A model generated the notes under the pieces. That model made no database searches, had not been told where the DNA came from, and was given only the letters and a program-made list of their open reading frames with translations. 5,119 nucleotides of DNA from an uncultured Oscillibacter sp. (GTDB lineage Bacteria > Bacillota_A > Clostridia > Oscillospirales > Oscillospiraceae): the NCBI GenBank assembly GCA_948902155.1, contig CAQVQZ010000153.1:1-5119 (forward strand), read 5' to 3'. Made by a program: the position numbers and the translations under genes. Every line of letters begins with the position of its first letter. The stretch's first letter is position 1. Below, one piece after another: positions 1 to 5,119 of the stretch.

Positions 1-601
1 GGCGCTTATCCACAATGGCCAGCTGCATGTGCAGCTTCTGGGCGAAGGCCCGGGCACGGGAGACGGAGCCCACGTCCGGGGACACCACCACCATGTCCTC
101 GCAGGCGGAGCCGAACTTCTTGGCGTAGTAATCCACAAAAATGGGGTTCCCCGCCAGATTGTCCACCGGGATGTCGAAAAAGCCCTGGATCTGGGCGGCG
201 TGGAGGTCCATGGTCAGCACCCGGTCCGCCCCGGCGGCGGTGATCATATTCGCCACCAGCTTGGCGGTGATGGGGTCCCGGGCCTTGGCCTTCCGGTCCT
301 GGCGGGCGTAGCCGTAGTAGGGAATCACGGCGGTGATCCGCCCGGCGGAGGCGCGCTTCAGGGCGTCGATGATAATCAGCAGCTCCATCAGGTTGTTGTT
401 GACCGGGCCGCAGGTGGGCTGGACCACGAAGACGTCGCTGCCCCGGACGGTCTCATAGAGGGAGACATACACCTCTCCGTCGGAGAAGGCGCCGACCTCG
501 GCCTCTCCCAGCTTCGTGCCCATCTGCGCGCAGATCTCCTTCGCCAGCTTCAGGTTCGCGTTGCCGGAAAACACCTTGATATCTTTCCCGTGTGAAATCA
601 T
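1..601 (-). CDS. prs: Ribose-phosphate pyrophosphokinase (PRPP synthetase), 3' end outside window
   Basis: Transfers the pyrophosphoryl group of ATP to ribose 5-phosphate to make PRPP, the cytosolic precursor for purine, pyrimidine, NAD, histidine and tryptophan synthesis. The 200 visible codons (family about 315-320 residues) read [20 protein letters not shown] at the N-terminus, then FSDGE (39-43), the ATP-loop segment [13 protein letters not shown] (98-110), the class I PRPP synthase signature [18 protein letters not shown] (132-149, catalytic-loop His134), and VVSPDVGS (172-179). It runs off the left edge at IVDKR. I chose the ATG at 601-599 because GAAAGAGAG lies 9 nt upstream and the next residues match the family start. 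An in-frame ATG at 622-620 would add MERERLG but lacks a ribosome binding site. It lies 76 nt downstream of the GlmU-like gene, with its own -10 box in the gap. The identification is close to certain. Confidence 0.97.
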   Translation of the reverse strand, partial: MISHGKDIKVFSGNANLKLAKEICAQMGTKLGEAEVGAFSDGEVYVSLYETVRGSDVFVVQPTCGPVNNNLMELLIIIDALKRASAGRITAVIPYYGYARQDRKAKARDPITAKLVANMITAAGADRVLTMDLHAAQIQGFFDIPVDNLAGNPIFVDYYAKKFGSACEDMVVVSPDVGSVSRARAFAQKLHMQLAIVDKR

Positions 602-620
602 ACCCAAACGCTCTCTTTCC

Positions 621-638
621 ATGATCGGTGCCGATCAT
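621..638. promoter_or_regulatory. Perfect 8-bp inverted repeat at the predicted prs transcription start
   Basis: ATGATCGG-TG-CCGATCAT is a perfect inverted repeat with a 2-nt centre. It begins 4 nt downstream of the prs -10 hexamer, so it would cover roughly -2 to +16 of the transcript. The position suits a repressor operator or a 5'-terminal mRNA hairpin. The palindrome is seen directly; its function is inferred. It does not match the CGAA-type PurBox known from Bacillus pur operons. Confidence 0.55.
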
Positions 639-641
639 TGT

Positions 642-647
642 ATTATA
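642..647 (-). promoter_or_regulatory. prs promoter, -10 hexamer
   Basis: Read on the minus strand this is TATAAT, a consensus sigma-A -10 box about 41 nt before the prs start codon. At the 17-nt spacing the -35 position reads CAATCC, a poor match, and there is no TGn extension. The promoter may therefore need an activator or be weak. The upstream inverted repeat GTCCAA (650-655)/TTGGAC (668-673) overlaps the spacer and -35 zone. Confidence 0.6.
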
Positions 648-677
648 TTGTCCAACCGATGCCCGGATTGGACGGAT

Positions 678-1148
678 TCACTCCTTGGAAGCCAGCATCG
701 CCTCGATCTCGGCGATGGTCTCCGGGCCGAAGACCGGAAGCCAGCCGGACACCAGCTCCGCGCCCTGGACGCTGTTGGTCATCCGCTGCCGCCAGGTCTC
801 CCGCAGCTCCCGGCCGGGGGCGGCGTAGGCAAAGCCCGGCCCCGCCTCCGCCATGGGGAAAGCGGCCCGGGGCAGCACCAGCACCGGCTCGTCCGTGTCC
901 AAAAACGCCTCCAGGTCCGCCCAGCGCTCGGAGACCTCCGCCTCCGGCGGCAGGCAGCGGGCCGCTTCCTCCGCGAAGCGGGGCCCGCAGACAGCGAAAA
1001 ACCGCTGAACGCCGTCGGCCCGCAATTGGTCCCCTGCCCAGGCTAGTATGGGGCGGGACATGATGGCTTCCAGTATCAGCGGTTTGGCGCCGGCGGGAAC
1101 GGCGGCGTCCTCTTCCAGGATGAACACGGCTCGACGCAGACAGCTCAT
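678..1148 (-). CDS. Uncharacterised 156-residue protein, possibly a reduced GlmU-like nucleotidyltransferase domain
   Basis: I do not recognise this as a characterised family. It looks real: AAGGAGG (1158-1164 on the minus strand) sits 9 nt before the ATG, an extended -10 promoter lies upstream, and the frame is open to TGA at 680-678. The protein resembles a shrunken N-terminal domain of GlmU (UDP-GlcNAc pyrophosphorylase). Residues 7-11 AVFIL stand where the NTP-binding loop begins, KPL (22-24) and RPILAWAGDQLRADGVQRF (32-50) resemble the KP..L and kPML-helix-aGv segments, and EPVLVLPRAAFP (87-98) stands where vlvlcGDaPl would be. The G-x-G-T-R-M loop and the metal-binding Asp of GDxP are absent, so catalysis is unlikely. 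No signal peptide or membrane segment is visible. The position just upstream of prs is the classic glmU position in Firmicutes, which supports descent from glmU. It could instead be an unrelated small protein. Confidence 0.75.
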   Translation of the reverse strand: MSCLRRAVFILEEDAAVPAGAKPLILEAIMSRPILAWAGDQLRADGVQRFFAVCGPRFAEEAARCLPPEAEVSERWADLEAFLDTDEPVLVLPRAAFPMAEAGPGFAYAAPGRELRETWRQRMTNSVQGAELVSGWLPVFGPETIAEIEAMLASKE

Positions 1149-1199
1149 GAGCTTCCCCCTCCTTCGCGTGTTTGCACATTTTTACTAAAGACAAAATCC

Positions 1200-1208
1200 A
1201 TTATATCA
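1200..1208 (-). promoter_or_regulatory. Extended -10 promoter for the GlmU-like gene
   Basis: On the minus strand this reads TGATATAAT, a consensus extended -10 (TGn plus TATAAT). It lies about 50 nt upstream of the start codon of the leftward gene. At 17-nt spacing the -35 position is CTGGAT, weak, as is common for extended -10 promoters. It probably drives the GlmU-like gene and may read on into prs, since no terminator is visible between them. Confidence 0.65.
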
Positions 1209-1231
1209 AACTTTCGGGGAAAATCCAGTGG

Positions 1232-1241
1232 TTCGGCCGAA
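1232..1241. promoter_or_regulatory. Palindrome upstream of the leftward promoter
   Basis: TTCGGCCGAA is a perfect 10-bp palindrome just upstream of the -35 position of the leftward promoter. This is where an activator or repressor could bind. Only the symmetry is seen; a regulatory role is a guess. Confidence 0.25.
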
Positions 1242-1317
1242 TTTGTTTCTAATATTTCTTCCAAATCTTTTCCTATTTCTTGGCCGTTTTTGTCAGAGTC
1301 CACGGAAACGCCTGGAA

Positions 1318-1330
1318 AACAGGGCCTGTT
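1318..1330. promoter_or_regulatory. 13-nt palindrome AACAGG-G-CCTGTT
   Basis: A perfect 6-bp inverted repeat around a single central G, in the AT-rich divide between the two divergent promoters. It has the size and symmetry of a dimeric regulator half-site pair. It is far (about 90 nt) from either promoter, so function is uncertain. Confidence 0.25.
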
Positions 1331-1343
1331 CGCCTGCGATTTT

Positions 1344-1397
1344 CGGCATTTTGCAGAATTTGCTCCCCCAATCTGGTATGTTTTTCTGAAAATGCCG
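1344..1397. repeat. Long hairpin-forming inverted repeat
   Basis: CGGCATTTT (1344-1352) plus CAGAA (1354-1358) pairs with TTCTG (1384-1388) plus AAAATGCCG (1389-1397). This gives a 14-bp stem with one bulged G (1353) and a 25-nt loop. It ends 19 nt before the trmL -35 box and has no U-tract on either strand, so it is not a standard terminator. It could be a protein binding region, a structured RNA or a mobile-element remnant. Confidence 0.5.
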
Positions 1398-1416
1398 GAC
1401 GCTGGAAAGAATGTAG

Positions 1417-1445
1417 TTGAATTTGCGCAGGTAATGGATTACAAT
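1417..1445 (+). promoter_or_regulatory. trmL(-pgk) promoter
   Basis: TTGAAT (-35, 1417-1422) and TACAAT (-10, 1440-1445) are separated by exactly 17 nt, a good sigma-A-type promoter. Transcription would begin near 1452, giving a leader of about 90 nt before trmL. No separate promoter is visible before pgk, so this one probably serves both genes. Confidence 0.65.
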
Positions 1446-1477
1446 ATAGCCATTCGGGTTGAAAAGTGTGCTTTCCA

Positions 1478-1494
1478 GCCGGGGAAACTCCGGC
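1478..1494 (+). other. Leader hairpin upstream of trmL
   Basis: GCCGGGG-AAA-CTCCGGC forms a 7-bp stem (one G-T pair) with an AAA loop in the predicted 5' leader. It is GC-rich and probably stable in RNA. No U-tract follows, and I see no known riboswitch consensus around it. Confidence 0.4.
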
Positions 1495-1540
1495 GGGAGG
1501 ACGCGGCCGGGAGATTCTGAGGAAAGCGGGGGCTGTCCCT

Positions 1541-2038
1541 ATGCTGCATGTCGTGCTGGTGGAACCGGAGATTCCCCAGAACTGCGGGAACATCGCCCGC
1601 ACCTGCGCCGCCACCGGCTCCAGCCTCCACCTGGTCCGCCCCCTGGGCTTCGACATCTCCGAGAAGGCCGTGCGGCGGGCGGGGCTGGATTACTGGCATC
1701 TGGTCCAGGTCTCCGACTATGAGAATCTGGAGGACCTGTTCCACCGCCATCCGGAAGCTCTCAGCGACCTCTGGCTCACCACCACCAAGGCCCCCCGGCC
1801 CTACACCGAGGCGGCGTTTACGGCGGACAGCTGGCTGTTCTTCGGCAAGGAGACCGCCGGGCTTCCCCTGGCGTTCCGGGAGCGGTTCCGGGAGCGCTGC
1901 GTCCGCCTGCCCATGGTCAACGAGGCCCGGAGCCTGAACCTCAGCAACACCGTGGCCGTCTGCGTCTACGAGGCCCTGCGGCAGGCCGGGTTCCCCGGAC
2001 TGCTGGGGACCGGCGGGATGGCCGCTCCAAGCGTTTAA
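1541..2038 (+). CDS. trmL: tRNA (cytidine/uridine-2'-O-)-methyltransferase TrmL (SPOUT family)
   Basis: Cytosolic SAM-dependent enzyme that 2'-O-methylates the wobble nucleotide (position 34) of tRNA-Leu isoacceptors; family members are also annotated CspR/YibK. The 165-residue product matches the small SpoU/TrmL class (E. coli about 157). The three family motifs are present: EPEIPQNCGNIART (8-21), the SAM-knot segment LFFGKETAGLP (99-109), and RLPMVNEARSLNLSNTVAV (122-140), containing the NLSNTVA core. I chose ATG 1541 because the family starts directly with a beta strand like MLHVVLVEPEIPQN and GGGGG (1528-1532) lies 8 nt upstream. The same frame is open further left, from an ATG at 1466, but those 25 residues (CFPAGETPAGG...) are not family-like. 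pgk follows 48 nt downstream on the same strand, so the two are probably co-transcribed. Confidence 0.93.
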   Translation: MLHVVLVEPEIPQNCGNIARTCAATGSSLHLVRPLGFDISEKAVRRAGLDYWHLVQVSDYENLEDLFHRHPEALSDLWLTTTKAPRPYTEAAFTADSWLFFGKETAGLPLAFRERFRERCVRLPMVNEARSLNLSNTVAVCVYEALRQAGFPGLLGTGGMAAPSV

Positions 2039-2040
2039 AC

Positions 2041-2056
2041 CGGCGCTTCTGCGCCG
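2041..2056 (+). other. Hairpin between trmL and pgk
   Basis: CGGCGC-TTCT-GCGCCG makes a perfect 6-bp GC stem starting 2 nt after the trmL stop. A TTTTT run (2068-2072) comes only after an 11-nt gap and overlaps the approach to the pgk ribosome binding site. It is therefore not a clean intrinsic terminator. It may act as a partial attenuator or as a 3' end protecting the trmL message. Confidence 0.4.
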
Positions 2057-2086
2057 TGAAATATTGCTTTTTGGAGGAGTTCTGAT

Positions 2087-3367
2087 ATGAATTACAACAA
2101 GAAGACCGTCAAAGACATCAACGTGTCCGGGAAGAAGGTCCTGCTGCGCTGCGACTTCAACGTCCCCATGGCCAAGGACGGCAGCGGCGTCATCACGGAC
2201 GACAAGCGCATCCGCGCCGCCCTGCCCACCATCCAGTACCTGCTGGACCAGGGCGCGGCGGTCATCGCCTGCTCCCATATGGGCAAGCCTGTGGCCACCT
2301 TCGAATCCTATAAGAAGAAGCAGCTGGAAAAGGGCAAGGACGAGGCTTCCATCACCGAGGAGAAGTGGAAGAAGTCCCTGGCCGAGCTGCGGATGGAGCC
2401 CGTGGCCGCCCGGCTGGGCGAGCTGCTGGACAAGAGCGTGATTCTGGCGGACGACGTGGTGGGCCCCGACGCCCAGGCCAAGGCCGCCGCCCTGAAGTCC
2501 GGCGAGATCATGCTGCTCCAGAACACCCGCTTTGAGAAGGGCGAGACCAAGAACGACCCCGAGCTGGCCAAGAAGATGGCCGCTCTGGCCGGGGACGGCG
2601 GCGTGTACGTCTCCGACGCCTTCGGCGCGGTCCACCGGGCCCACGCCTCCACCGCCGGTGTGGCGGACTACCTCCCCGCCGTCTCCGGCTTCCTGATTCA
2701 GAAGGAGCTGGACTTCATCGGCGGCGCGCTGGCCAATCCCAAGCGGCCTCTGGTGGCCATCCTGGGCGGGGCCAAGGTCTCCTCCAAGATCGGCGTCATC
2801 AACAACCTGCTGGAGATCGCCGACACCATCATCATCGGCGGCGGCATGGCCTACACCTTCTCCGCCGCCCAGGGCGGCACCGTGGGCGACTCCCTGCTGG
2901 AGGAGGACTGGAAGGACTACTCCCTGGAGATGATCCAGAAGGCCAAGGACAAGGGCGTGAAGCTGCTCCTGCCTGTGGACACCGTGGTGGCGGACAAGTT
3001 CGCCCCCGACGCCGAGAGCAAGGTCGTGTCCGCCGGTGAGATTCCCGACGGCTGGCAGGGCCTGGACATCGGGCCGGAGACCGTCAAGCTGTACTGCGGC
3101 GCGGTGGCCGACGCGGGCACCGTCATCTGGAACGGCCCCATGGGCGTGTTTGAGTTCGAGAAGTTCGCCGCGGGCACCAAGGCCGTGGCCGAGGCCCTCA
3201 GCAAAACCGACGCCATCACCATCATCGGAGGCGGCGACAGCGCGGCGGCGGTGCAGCAGCTGGGCTACGCCGACAAGATGACCCACATCTCCACTGGCGG
3301 CGGCGCTTCCCTGGAGTTCATGGAAGGCAAGGAGCTGCCGGGGGTGGCTTGCCTGTTGGACGCCTGA
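2087..3367 (+). CDS. pgk: Phosphoglycerate kinase with an enlarged N-domain loop
   Basis: Catalyses 1,3-bisphosphoglycerate + ADP to 3-phosphoglycerate + ATP, the first ATP-yielding step of glycolysis, in the cytosol. GGAGGAG (2073-2079) lies 7 nt before the ATG. Family marks, in order: [10 protein letters not shown] (18-27), [12 protein letters not shown] (38-49), SHMGKP (63-68), [11 protein letters not shown] (143-153), [13 protein letters not shown] (177-189), [13 protein letters not shown] (226-238), [13 protein letters not shown] (348-360), IGGGDSAAA (380-388) and the C-terminal [19 protein letters not shown] (402-420). At 426 residues it is longer than the usual 390-400. The excess is a Lys/Glu-rich segment at about residues 69-101, between SHMGKP and [11 protein letters not shown], where most bacterial enzymes have about 10 residues. 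The basic-patch Arg of SHLGRP is Lys67. Codons are strongly C/G-ending, as expected for high expression. Confidence 0.98.
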   Translation: MNYNKKTVKDINVSGKKVLLRCDFNVPMAKDGSGVITDDKRIRAALPTIQYLLDQGAAVIACSHMGKPVATFESYKKKQLEKGKDEASITEEKWKKSLAELRMEPVAARLGELLDKSVILADDVVGPDAQAKAAALKSGEIMLLQNTRFEKGETKNDPELAKKMAALAGDGGVYVSDAFGAVHRAHASTAGVADYLPAVSGFLIQKELDFIGGALANPKRPLVAILGGAKVSSKIGVINNLLEIADTIIIGGGMAYTFSAAQGGTVGDSLLEEDWKDYSLEMIQKAKDKGVKLLLPVDTVVADKFAPDAESKVVSAGEIPDGWQGLDIGPETVKLYCGAVADAGTVIWNGPMGVFEFEKFAAGTKAVAEALSKTDAITIIGGGDSAAAVQQLGYADKMTHISTGGGASLEFMEGKELPGVACLLDA

Positions 3368-3382
3368 GGGGGCTTCGCCCTC

Positions 3383-3554
3383 AAAGAGGGGACTTCGTCC
3401 CCCCTTTGGATTCCCCCTCACCAGTGATTCGGTCACTGGTGTCGCCGCCCAAGGCGGCTGGGGTAGCGGAATTTTCGTGACGCACATGTCGTCACGAAAA
3501 TGATTTAAACTCTTTTTCCGCCTGTGGCGGAAAAACCGGGAACCGTGGGTTCCC
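3383..3554 (+). repeat. Multi-hairpin intergenic element, copy 1 (after pgk)
   Basis: Five ordered hairpins start 16 nt after the pgk stop: (a) 3383-3407, AAAGAGGGGAC/GTCCCCCCTTT with one A-C mismatch; (b) 3419-3441, CACCAGTGA/TCACTGGTG; (c) 3444-3458, GCCGCC-CAA-GGCGGC; (d) 3471-3501, perfect 12-bp ATTTTCGTGACG/CGTCACGAAAAT with a 7-nt loop; (e) 3513-3535, perfect 10-bp TTTTTCCGCC/GGCGGAAAAA. A sixth (f) lies at 3538-3554, GGGAACC/GGTTCCC. CCCC before (b) can pair with GGGG (3460-3463) after (c), making a three-way junction. A further GAGGGGGC-TTC-GCCCTC hairpin (3366-3382) overlaps the pgk stop and is not found in copy 2. No stem is followed by a U-tract. The same array recurs after tpiA. 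Confidence 0.85.
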
Positions 3555-3684
3555 TGGCCCCTCCCCTGTCTATCTTTGATGGGAAAACGGGCGCTTGGGG
3601 CGCGGCTGTTTTCCCGGAGGGGCGGTTGAGGGGGCGCGTTTCGGCTGTTTTTCGATAAAAGTTCAGAAAAAGCCCCTTTTACCC
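3555..3684. other. Non-coding spacer between element copy 1 and the tpiA promoter
   Basis: I see no gene here. It holds an inverted repeat GGGAAAAC (3581-3588)/GTTTTCCC (3608-3615) with a 19-nt spacer, a direct repeat CGGCTGTTTT (3603-3612 and about 3642-3651), and a short AAAAG-CCC-CTTTT inverted repeat (3668-3680) just upstream of the tpiA -35 box. Confidence 0.6.
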
Positions 3685-3715
3685 TTGACATTTCCCTCTG
3701 ATTCGGCTATATAAT
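3685..3715 (+). promoter_or_regulatory. tpiA promoter
   Basis: TTGACA (3685-3690) is a consensus -35. The -10 is TATATA at 17-nt spacing (3708-3713), overlapping TATAAT at 19-nt spacing (3710-3715). This is the strongest-looking promoter in the window. It gives tpiA, and probably gpmI beyond it, transcription independent of pgk. The leader would be about 60 nt. Confidence 0.8.
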
Positions 3716-3779
3716 AGTTGGTTGCTATTTCGTCAGCTTACCCCACAATTTGAAAAGATATAAAGGAGTTTTGATCATC

Positions 3780-4553
<774 letters not shown>

Positions 4554-4570
4554 CGCGCTGACGCGCGTTT

Positions 4571-4817
4571 CAAGGGGGGACTTTGTCCCCCCTTGAGAAT
4601 CCCCCCTCACCAGTCTGCGGACTGGTGACGCCGCCCAAGGCGGCTGGGGTATCGGTATTTTCCTGACGCCGCAGCGTTAAGAAAACATGCCGGCGGCATG
4701 TTTTCAGCGGAGGCCGCAGCGGCTATGCCGCGAGGAGAGGCACCATCGTGTCGTCAGGAAAATGATTTCAATTATTTCTCCGCCTTTGGCGGAGAAAACC
4801 GGGAACCGGAGGTTCCC
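4571..4817 (+). repeat. Multi-hairpin intergenic element, copy 2 (after tpiA)
   Basis: Same array as after pgk, in the same orientation, starting 17 nt after the tpiA stop: (a) 4571-4595, perfect 11-bp CAAGGGGGGAC/GTCCCCCCTTG; (b) 4608-4627, CACCAGTC/GACTGGTG; (c) 4630-4644, GCCGCC-CAA-GGCGGC; (d) arms 4657-4668 ATTTTCCTGACG and 4752-4763 CGTCAGGAAAAT; (e) 4775-4797, TTTCTCCGCC/GGCGGAGAAA; (f) 4801-4817, GGGAACC/GGTTCCC. The copies share a 23-nt identical block (3443-3465 and 4629-4651) and equal spacing between arms of neighbouring stems. Stems a, b, d and e carry compensated pair changes. The loop of (d) is 83 nt here against 7 nt in copy 1. A TTTTT run at 4825-4829 follows stem f only after CCCTCCC. 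Confidence 0.85.
4669..4751 (+). other. Folded expansion inside stem d of element copy 2
   Basis: The extra DNA contains a perfect 11-bp hairpin GAAAACATGCC-GGC-GGCATGTTTTC (4681-4705) and a 5-bp hairpin GCGGC-TAT-GCCGC (4719-4731). The 9-mer GCCGCAGCG occurs at 4668-4676 and again at 4713-4721, bracketing the first hairpin. It looks like an insertion into the apical loop, or the ancestral loop lost from copy 1. Confidence 0.55.
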
Positions 4818-4904
4818 CCCTCCCTTTTTAGTGCGGGTGCGCTATGGGAGGAGGTTCCTTGTCGGGCCGCTTGCGTTTGGCCTGATGAGCGAAGGAGATT
4901 TTTT
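4818..4904 (+). other. gpmI leader region without a visible promoter
   Basis: I find no convincing -35/-10 pair here. It carries a strong Shine-Dalgarno-like GGGAGGAGG (4846-4854) about 50 nt ahead of gpmI and a 9-nt direct repeat GGAGGTTCC (4808-4816 and 4850-4858). The true gpmI ribosome binding site AAGGAG is at 4892-4897. gpmI is probably read from the tpiA promoter through element copy 2. Confidence 0.5.
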
Positions 4905-5119
4905 ATGAACAAAACACCGACTACTCTGATTATTATGGACGGGTTCGGCGCCGGCGGAGGCGAGACGGGCAACGCCGTCAGGACCGCGAACACTCCCCGG
5001 CTGGACCGTTTCTTCCAGGAGTTCGCCCACACCACCCTCGCCGCCTCCGGGCTGGACGTGGGCCTGCCCGACGGGCAGATGGGCAACAGCGAGGTGGGCC
5101 ACACCAACATCGGCGGCGG
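4905..5119 (+). CDS. gpmI: 2,3-bisphosphoglycerate-independent phosphoglycerate mutase, 5' part only
   Basis: Interconverts 3- and 2-phosphoglycerate through a phosphoserine intermediate, using two Mn ions, in the cytosol. Only 71 of the roughly 510 codons are in the window. The start reads [20 protein letters not shown], with the metal ligand Asp12 in MDGFG. The catalytic-serine motif [18 protein letters not shown] (54-71) is complete, with the nucleophile at Ser62 as in characterised family members. AAGGAG (4892-4897) lies 7 nt before ATG. It is third in the pgk-tpiA-gpmI glycolytic order; an enolase gene often follows in Firmicutes, but that would lie outside the window. Confidence 0.96.
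   Translation, partial: MNKTPTTLIIMDGFGAGGGETGNAVRTANTPRLDRFFQEFAHTTLAASGLDVGLPDGQMGNSEVGHTNIGG

Larger units (their letters stand above)
1149..1540. other. Divergent intergenic region between the GlmU-like gene and trmL
   Basis: This 392-nt stretch is much more AT-rich than its flanks and has no credible coding frame. It holds the leftward promoter (1200-1208), a TTCGGCCGAA palindrome (1232-1241), a pyrimidine-rich tract (about 1243-1291), the palindrome AACAGG-G-CCTGTT (1318-1330), a long imperfect hairpin (1344-1397), the rightward trmL promoter (1417-1445) and a short leader hairpin (1478-1494). Confidence 0.8.

Noticed and set aside
29..595. A 188-codon open frame on the plus strand
   Set aside because: It is antisense to prs, whose protein motifs are unmistakable.
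1290..1520. A 76-codon frame on the plus strand
   Set aside because: It starts at TTG without a ribosome binding site and contains the trmL promoter. The protein has no recognisable features.
1519..1533. GAGGAAAG resembling the conserved start of RNase P RNA
   Set aside because: It is only a short match; the rest of the RNA has no room before trmL and no other conserved regions are seen.
1466..1540. Upstream extension of trmL from ATG 1466
   Set aside because: It adds 25 Gly/Arg/Pro-rich residues not seen in the family, uses up the leader hairpin, and TrmL proteins begin right at the first beta strand.
3513..3535. Stem e as an intrinsic terminator (similar stem at 4775-4797)
   Set aside because: On both strands the 3' arm ends in A-rich sequence and is not followed by a U-tract, so it lacks the needed geometry.
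1439..3691. A 750-codon open frame on the minus strand
   Set aside because: It runs antisense across trmL and pgk, is low-complexity (Gly/Val/Leu/His-rich) and matches no family. It is the mirror of GC-rich codon bias in the real genes.
3750..3779. TTG start adding ten codons to tpiA
   Set aside because: It would place the AAGGAG ribosome binding site inside the coding sequence. ATG 3780 fits the family length.
4881..4896. CTGATGAG..CGAA resembling a hammerhead ribozyme core
   Set aside because: There is no room for stem II between the two boxes, the second box reads CGAAG rather than CGAAA, and this is the gpmI ribosome binding site region. Chance match.

Overview
The window looks like chromosomal housekeeping DNA from a GC-rich Gram-positive anaerobe, most likely a gut Firmicute of the Oscillospiraceae type (Flavonifractor/Oscillibacter-like). 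This rests on strong AGGAGG-type ribosome binding sites, sigma-A-type promoters, C/G-ending codons and the flavour of the encoded proteins. It is inference, not a database match.

Layout. The left part reads leftwards. A 156-codon gene (678-1148) has eroded resemblance to the GlmU nucleotidyltransferase domain. It is followed by prs, PRPP synthetase, whose 3' end runs off the window (1-601). Each has its own TATAAT -10 box, and an 18-nt palindrome sits at the predicted prs transcription start. A 392-nt non-coding divide (1149-1540) holds the leftward promoter, several palindromes, a long hairpin and a good rightward promoter (TTGAAT-17-TACAAT). The right part reads rightwards: trmL (tRNA wobble 2'-O-methyltransferase), pgk, tpiA (with its own TTGACA/TATAAT promoter) and the first 71 codons of gpmI. 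Pgk, TpiA and GpmI are lower-glycolysis enzymes, so this is a glycolytic cluster led by a tRNA-modification gene. No gap (GAPDH) gene lies in the window.

The most interesting object is non-coding. Two related multi-hairpin elements follow pgk (3383-3554) and tpiA (4571-4817), in the same orientation, each filling the gap before the next glycolytic gene. They share five or more hairpins in the same order. Where stem sequences differ, they do so as compensated base pairs in four stems. The second copy has about 76 extra nucleotides, themselves folded, inside the loop of its central 12-bp stem. None of the hairpins has the U-tract of an ordinary intrinsic terminator. This may be an interspersed structured repeat or RNA processing/stability element. 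I cannot say from this window whether it is already described.
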